From Candidatus Heimdallarchaeota archaeon (lineage in GTDB: Archaea > Asgardarchaeota > Heimdallarchaeia > Hodarchaeales > LC-3): a stretch of 9,933 bases of DNA. Made by a program: the position numbers and the translations under genes. The stretch lies in contig DAHXPE010000281.1 in assembly GCA_027364495.1 (NCBI GenBank), positions 1 through 9,933 on the forward strand, written 5' to 3'. The notes beneath the pieces are model-generated. The model had not been told where the DNA came from. It saw only the letters and a list, made by a program, of their open reading frames with translations, and ran no database searches. This document shows, in pieces, positions 7,064-9,933 of this stretch (position 1 is the first letter of the stretch; each line of letters opens with the position of its first letter).

Positions 7064-8005
7064 ATGGAAAATTCTGAAAAAATTACATTTATTAAATCTC
7101 TTGGAATAAAAACGCTTCTTATTGTCAATAATGATGGAATACCCATTTTTACTTTCCATTTTTCAGAAGATTCCCTACTAAAACGAAATATCCTTATATT
7201 AAGTTCTTTTTTTTCTGCTTTTAATAGCTTTGCGGAAGCATTATTACTCTCGTATTTGAGTGATTTTAGCATTCGAGACCAAAGAATTTTTTATAAATAT
7301 TATAGTGATTTTTTTTATATAGTCGGTATTGATTCATCCAAATATTCTAATAAATCATTTTATGATATGCGTGAACTTATTGATATTATTCTATGGCAAT
7401 TGAGCCAAGAATTTGCTTATCTTTTTGATAACCAACTAAAAGAACTGAAATCATTTGAATTGAATGATTATATTTCCAAAAATCTTTCGTATCTTCTTGT
7501 TGATCATATGTATAATGGATGCATTGATTGGGTGGAAAATGCTAAAACAAGCTCCATAATTGAAACTAACATCACTGTTCCTGATATGACTGTTATTTTA
7601 CCTTCAGAAATGTCTCAAAAATATGGTCTAGACGCTGCTTACGTATTGCGTGGAGATATTGTCGTTTTTCAACAGGTTTACAATCAATCCATTACTATTA
7701 ATGGTGATTTGTTATCCAGCCTCTTCCGAGCCATTCAATCTTTTTCTTCAACCCAATTTGGGATGGTCTTGAGAGAAATAGGCTTATTTAACCAAAGATT
7801 ATTTTATAAACAATTCAAAAAAGAAATATACCTCTTTTTAATAAACGATTTGTTATTCTATAAACATTCGATAACTGATACTGAAAATATTATTTTTTCA
7901 ATGATTGATGCAATGGTACCAAAATTGAAATCAAATATAAAAGAAGAAGACAAAGAAAAGAAAGAGGAAGATATATTTAAAAAAGTTTTAGATTTTGAAA
8001 TCTAA
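7064..8005 (+). CDS. Tandem longin/roadblock-like protein
   Basis: The 313-residue product contains two copies of one alpha/beta module. Module 1 (about 16-125) has a strand-turn-strand TLLIVNNDGIPIFTFHF (17-33), a long helix around 44-62, then a strand pair DFSIRDQRIFYKYY (67-80) and DFFYIVGID (82-90), and a closing helix (about 102-122). Module 2 (about 191-288) repeats this: AAYVLRGDIVVFQQVY (191-206), helix 215-233, REIGLFNQRLFYKQF (237-251), EIYLFLIND (254-262) and helix 273-288. LSSFFSAFNSF (46-56) aligns with LSSLFRAIQSF (217-227), and QRIFYK with QRLFYK. This order fits longin or roadblock folds, which bind small GTPases and are abundant in Asgard archaea. A helical linker (about 126-170) separates the modules, and the tail (291-307) is Lys/Glu-rich. 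No membrane segment is seen. The fold is inferred from sequence pattern; a GTPase partner is speculative, and none is encoded here. Confidence 0.87.
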   Translation: MENSEKITFIKSLGIKTLLIVNNDGIPIFTFHFSEDSLLKRNILILSSFFSAFNSFAEALLLSYLSDFSIRDQRIFYKYYSDFFYIVGIDSSKYSNKSFYDMRELIDIILWQLSQEFAYLFDNQLKELKSFELNDYISKNLSYLLVDHMYNGCIDWVENAKTSSIIETNITVPDMTVILPSEMSQKYGLDAAYVLRGDIVVFQQVYNQSITINGDLLSSLFRAIQSFSSTQFGMVLREIGLFNQRLFYKQFKKEIYLFLINDLLFYKHSITDTENIIFSMIDAMVPKLKSNIKEEDKEKKEEDIFKKVLDFEI

Positions 8006-8277
8006 TTTGTTTTCTTTTTTCGTTTAAAAAAAGGAATTAATACAAAGACAGCTAAAATACTTAAAACATTCATTGGTAGACTCGTGGAAGTAATAATACT
8101 ATAACTCAAAACCACTGATTGATACACATCATTTCCTATCAATCCATAATATCTGGAGCAGAAGAATTATCTAAAGGAAGATAAAACCTTCTGCAGCAAC
8201 GGCTAGGCTAGTTGTTGCTAAGAATGTTAATGACCAAATTACAAAATTTACTATAAAGAACTTTTTAGATTATTCAT
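8002..8277 (-). pseudogene. Decayed gene for a small secreted, membrane-anchored protein
   Basis: No single frame is open, but three successive frames join into a sensible protein of about 90 residues. It starts MNNLKK at the ATG at 8277, preceded by AAGGT at 8285-8289. A hydrophobic signal-peptide core follows (FFIVNFVIWSLTFLATTSL) with a plausible AVAA cleavage site, then EGFIFL, then PLDNSSAPDI. The next part runs from YGLIGNDVYQSVV to a C-terminal membrane segment (NVLSILAVFVLIPFF) and a basic end KRKKKTN. Single missing bases would explain each break: one A in the A-run near 8260, one T in the TTT near 8183, and one base near 8150. The stop codon overlaps that of the convergent longin-like gene. 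It may be a dead gene, the shrunken remnant of a larger surface protein, or an intact gene with homopolymer sequencing errors. The function is unknown. Confidence 0.5.
8009..8020 (+). terminator. T-run terminator after the longin-like gene
   Basis: A near-continuous T-run (gttttctttttt) starts within five bases of the stop codon at 8003-8005, and it has no clear hairpin. It lies within the antisense of the broken gene at 8002-8277, where the same bases encode the Lys-rich end. Confidence 0.45.
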
Positions 8278-8473
8278 ATTAAAAACCTTAAAATTATTAG
8301 AATTCCTGATTAAAAAGTTTTTTACCTTTAAAATTTTATGTAAATTAATTTAATACTTCTAAAACCAAAAACTAAAGAAAAAAGATAATTTTGTAAAATA
8401 AAGAAACTAAAATAATTAAATTTAATTTTTTTACTAATTTTTGACCATTTTTCTGTCAAATTCATTGATTCAT
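8278..8473. other. AT-rich intergenic region
   Basis: These bases upstream of the broken gene contain an AAGGT ribosome-binding candidate on the minus strand (8285-8289) and a weak minus-strand tttaaagg near 8326-8333 that could be its TATA element. The minus-strand T-run near 8375-8381 could end the transcript of the small gene at 8474-8623. No further gene is visible. Confidence 0.35.
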
Positions 8474-8623
8474 TTATTTCTTTTTCTTTTCATCGGGTTT
8501 TTTTGTTGGAATCTTTCCTTCCATCATCTTAGCCCGCTCTTCAACATCCATTTCACTAACCTTTTTGTTTGCCAATATTTCTTTTTTCAAATCAGCATCA
8601 ATTTTTTTTCGTTCATCAGACAT
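8474..8623 (-). CDS. Small Lys/Glu-rich hypothetical protein (49 residues)
   Basis: The frame starts MSDERKKIDADLKKEILANK, continues with VSEMDVEERAKMMEGKIP and ends in a Lys-rich tail (KKPDEKKKK). Thirty of the 49 residues are charged, only one is aromatic-like in bulk (none are Phe, Tyr or Trp), and there is no cysteine. Most of it should be helical. It has the best ribosome binding site in the window: AAGGTGAT at 8628-8635, about five bases before the ATG. A TTTATAAA element at 8661-8668 is at the right distance for transcription with a short leader. This signal arrangement and the plausible composition are the case for a real gene. The function is unknown. The basic tail would suit nucleic-acid or ribosome association, but no known family is recognised. 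It lies 108 bases downstream of the zinc-ribbon/OB-fold gene, with a terminator and its own promoter between them. Confidence 0.72.
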   Translation of the reverse strand: MSDERKKIDADLKKEILANKKVSEMDVEERAKMMEGKIPTKKPDEKKKK

Positions 8624-8627
8624 TTTA

Positions 8628-8635
8628 ATCACCTT
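8628..8635 (-). promoter_or_regulatory. Strong Shine-Dalgarno site deciding the start of the 49-residue gene
   Basis: AAGGTGAT on the minus strand contains the archaeal anti-16S complement GGTGA, five bases from the ATG at 8623. The larger genes here lack such a site, so this one supports both the reality and the start of the small gene. Confidence 0.7.
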
Positions 8636-8660
8636 ATATTATAATCAAAAATATTTTCAA

Positions 8661-8668
8661 TTTATAAA
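8661..8668 (-). promoter_or_regulatory. TATA box of the 49-residue gene
   Basis: The palindrome TTTATAAA is centred about 42 bases before the ATG at 8623. An archaeal start site would fall near 8640 and leave a leader of about 17 bases that just includes the ribosome binding site. Confidence 0.5.
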
Positions 8669-8701
8669 AATTAATTCAAATCCATTCAAATTTTTGTTGT
8701 T

Positions 8702-8729
8702 AAAAAATATTTCTAATTTTCGAAATATT
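8702..8729 (-). terminator. Hairpin plus U-tract terminator after the OB-fold gene
   Basis: AATATTTC (8706-8713) and GAAATATT (8722-8729) form a perfect 8-bp stem with an 8-base loop. Read on the minus strand, the stem ends in a run of six T residues (8707 down to 8702). It begins three bases after the stop codon at 8732. The form resembles a bacterial intrinsic terminator but is AT-rich. Confidence 0.55.
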
Positions 8730-8731
8730 AT

Positions 8732-9310
8732 TTATAAGATTTTGGCTTTTTCGGATTCATTGTCAATGAACTTTAATAAAGAAGAGCTTTGTTTGGTCTT
8801 TAGAAGGGTTATTTTCCCTTTTGAAGTTAAAATTAGTTCAAATTCTCCTTTATATAAACGAATAGTAACTCCATCTAATAAAACTTTATTCATGGCAAAC
8901 CTGTATTTAAAATAATTTATAGGAATTGGTCCGAACAGTTTTAAAGGCAAAACTCCTGTTTTATCATAAAAAAGAAAATCGCTAATCAAATAATTCTTAT
9001 TATATTTATCGCTATGAATAGTTCGTTGACCGGTATATTCTAAATATCCTTTCATTTGTAAATTATCTTTATTGATTAGATATTTAGCATATTCAATGGT
9101 TGCAAAAATTGGATAATTTGTATTATTTAAAGATTCTGCTTGAAATGAAGAATTTTTATCATTTATTTGTCTGGATTCTTTCTTGGTGTCATAATCACAG
9201 TAGCATTGTGAACAGGACGGGCAAGTATATTGGCCACAAGTTTCACAATAAAGTTTTTCCAGCTTTGCGAATTTAGCTCCGCAATTTTTACAGGTGTACA
9301 AATTCGACAT
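8732..9310 (-). CDS. Zinc-finger protein with RPA-like OB fold, probable nucleic-acid binder
   Basis: The 192-residue product begins with eight cysteines in pairs: C7-x2-C10, C22-x2-C25, C30-x2-C33 and C36-x1-C38. The first four form a zinc ribbon (TCKNCGAKF to YCETCG); the rest could hold a second zinc. A polar linker (about 42-65) leads to a beta-rich domain (about 83-172) that looks like an OB fold of the replication protein A type. It has LQMKGYLEYTGQR (84-96), then YLISDFLFYDKTGVLPLKLFG (107-127, with the D-x-TG turn before a strand), and finally GVTIRLYKGEFELILTSKGK (147-166). The YKGxxEL signature is common in archaeal and eukaryotic single-strand DNA-binding OB folds. The protein may bind single-stranded DNA or RNA. 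Eukaryotic and archaeal RPA subunits usually place zinc fingers inside or after OB folds, so an N-terminal ribbon is somewhat unusual. The tail is short and charged. The start at 9310 is preceded by a TATA-like element at 9349-9355 but no ribosome binding site. Confidence 0.88.
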   Translation of the reverse strand: MSNLYTCKNCGAKFAKLEKLYCETCGQYTCPSCSQCYCDYDTKKESRQINDKNSSFQAESLNNTNYPIFATIEYAKYLINKDNLQMKGYLEYTGQRTIHSDKYNKNYLISDFLFYDKTGVLPLKLFGPIPINYFKYRFAMNKVLLDGVTIRLYKGEFELILTSKGKITLLKTKQSSSLLKFIDNESEKAKIL

Positions 9311-9683
9311 TTTTTTGTCGCCATTGAAAGTAATCGTATTACTACAATAATATAGTCGCCAGTATTACTTAAGTCACAATATTTGTACGAGCTATATATA
9401 TAGATTTGGATACTATCTAAAATTTTAGTGGTGAGGTAGAAGAGATAAAAACCTTTTTTTACGAAATGAATTGGAAAAGACTTAATTTTAGGTAAAAGCA
9501 CTTTGTTTTATTAACATTGAGTTTTAAAAATAGAAAATCGGAAATTGATTTGGAATTTTTAAAAAGGGAATAAAATAAAGAAATAGTTGCATATATTTTA
9601 TAAAATGAAATCAGAAACAAATATAAGGGATAATCAATGCTAAGTAAAATATTATAAGCTAAACAATAGGTAGTTTGGAATAA
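9311..9683. other. Divergent intergenic region with TATA-like elements
   Basis: This 373-base stretch is very AT-rich and shows no convincing gene. It holds the probable TATA element of the OB-fold gene (9349-9355) and a perfect 12-base palindrome, ctatatatatag (9392-9403), that could serve either strand. Rightward, atattttataaaa (9593-9605) and attataagc (9649-9657) could serve the small ORF at 9684. Confidence 0.45.
9349..9355 (-). promoter_or_regulatory. Probable TATA box of the OB-fold gene
   Basis: CTATATT on the minus strand is centred about 42 bases before the ATG at 9310, which implies a leader of about 17 bases. The palindrome at 9392-9403 is an alternative with a leader of around 60 bases. 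Confidence 0.35.
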
Positions 9684-9908
9684 ATGGATACTAAGAAATT
9701 CAAAAGCTGGATTCCCGAACAGTTAGAAAAAATCTATTCAAAAAGATCTGTTCAGTTACTACGATATATAATATACGATTTGATAATGGACAGGTTTGAC
9801 TGGTATAGCAGTAATACCATCCTTATATTGAGTCGAAAATGGGATTACGAAATCAAGTTCTTTCTGGTCTATAAACATATTTGGATAAAAGAAAAAATTA
9901 ATTTTTAG
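9684..9908 (+). CDS. Small hypothetical protein (74 residues), uncertain
   Basis: The frame begins MDTKKFKSWIPEQLEKIY and ends KEKINF at a TAG. Its first 35 residues look protein-like and amphipathic, the middle has YSSNTILILSRKW, and four tryptophans are present, high for the length. There is no clear membrane segment, cysteine cluster or known motif. A GGTAG at 9669-9673 lies ten bases before the ATG and is a weak ribosome binding site; attataagc at 9649-9657 could be a TATA element. In DNA this AT-rich, an open frame of 74 codons is not strong evidence. It could be a real small gene, the start of a longer gene broken by a frameshift near the window end, or chance. Confidence 0.4.
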   Translation: MDTKKFKSWIPEQLEKIYSKRSVQLLRYIIYDLIMDRFDWYSSNTILILSRKWDYEIKFFLVYKHIWIKEKINF

Positions 9909-9933
9909 GTAGGATTAATATTTATTGTATTTG

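Noticed and set aside
8441..8915. Two plus-strand frames rich in Phe/Leu/Ile/Ser over the small gene and the OB-fold gene end
   Set aside because: They are antisense shadows of Lys/Glu-rich coding sequence and AT-rich spacer, and they overlap the better supported minus-strand genes and their signals.
9163..9501. A 112-residue minus-strand frame overlapping the start of the OB-fold gene
   Set aside because: Its second half is the cysteine-rich coding region read out of frame, and its first half is Ile/Tyr/Lys-rich sequence expected from AT-rich DNA.
9801..9819. Inverted repeat TGGTAT...ATACCA within the small ORF near the right end
   Set aside because: A 6-bp stem with a 7-base loop is expected by chance in this length of sequence, and no element boundary or partner copy is visible.

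Overview
The window is AT-rich DNA, about 30% GC by eye, that reads as archaeal. Several genes have an archaeal-type TATA element 30 to 45 bases before the start, genes end in T-runs, and most starts have little or no ribosome binding site. A tandem longin-like protein, membrane proteins with zinc ribbons and a LIM-like zinc protein resemble what is known from Asgard archaea (Lokiarchaeia or relatives). That placement is inference from gene style; the window has no rRNA or other taxonomic marker.

Layout. (1) 66-866 (+) encodes an unrecognised protein with two CCHC zinc motifs and a helical remainder. It converges on the next unit, and a hairpin with T/A runs between them could stop transcription from both sides. 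(2) 4268-902 (-) is a two-gene methionine synthase operon. The first gene carries the homocysteine, folate and cobalamin modules of MetH; 13 bases later the second carries the reactivation domain as a separate polypeptide. (3) 6718-5729 and 5599-4457 (-) are tandem paralogues: about six membrane segments, a Q/N/P-rich tail and a C-terminal zinc ribbon. The second has a 27-base tandem repeat in its tail. (4) 7064-8005 (+) encodes a protein with two longin/roadblock-like modules. (5) 8277-8002 (-) looks like a decayed gene for a small secreted, membrane-anchored protein, interrupted by three apparent single-base losses. (6) 9310-8732 (-) encodes a protein with eight N-terminal cysteines and a probable RPA-like OB fold. 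It is followed by a hairpin terminator and then by a 49-residue Lys/Glu-rich protein (8623-8474), which has the best ribosome binding site in the window. (7) 9684-9908 (+) is a doubtful small ORF.

Only the metH pair is clearly one pathway: B12-dependent methionine synthesis from homocysteine and methyl-tetrahydrofolate. The rest is mixed: two related membrane proteins, a possible small-GTPase or trafficking scaffold, and a nucleic-acid-binding candidate. I see no CRISPR array, tRNA, rRNA, transposase or phage gene. The most unusual items are the paralogue pair with its repeat tail, the internally duplicated longin-like protein and the broken surface-protein gene.
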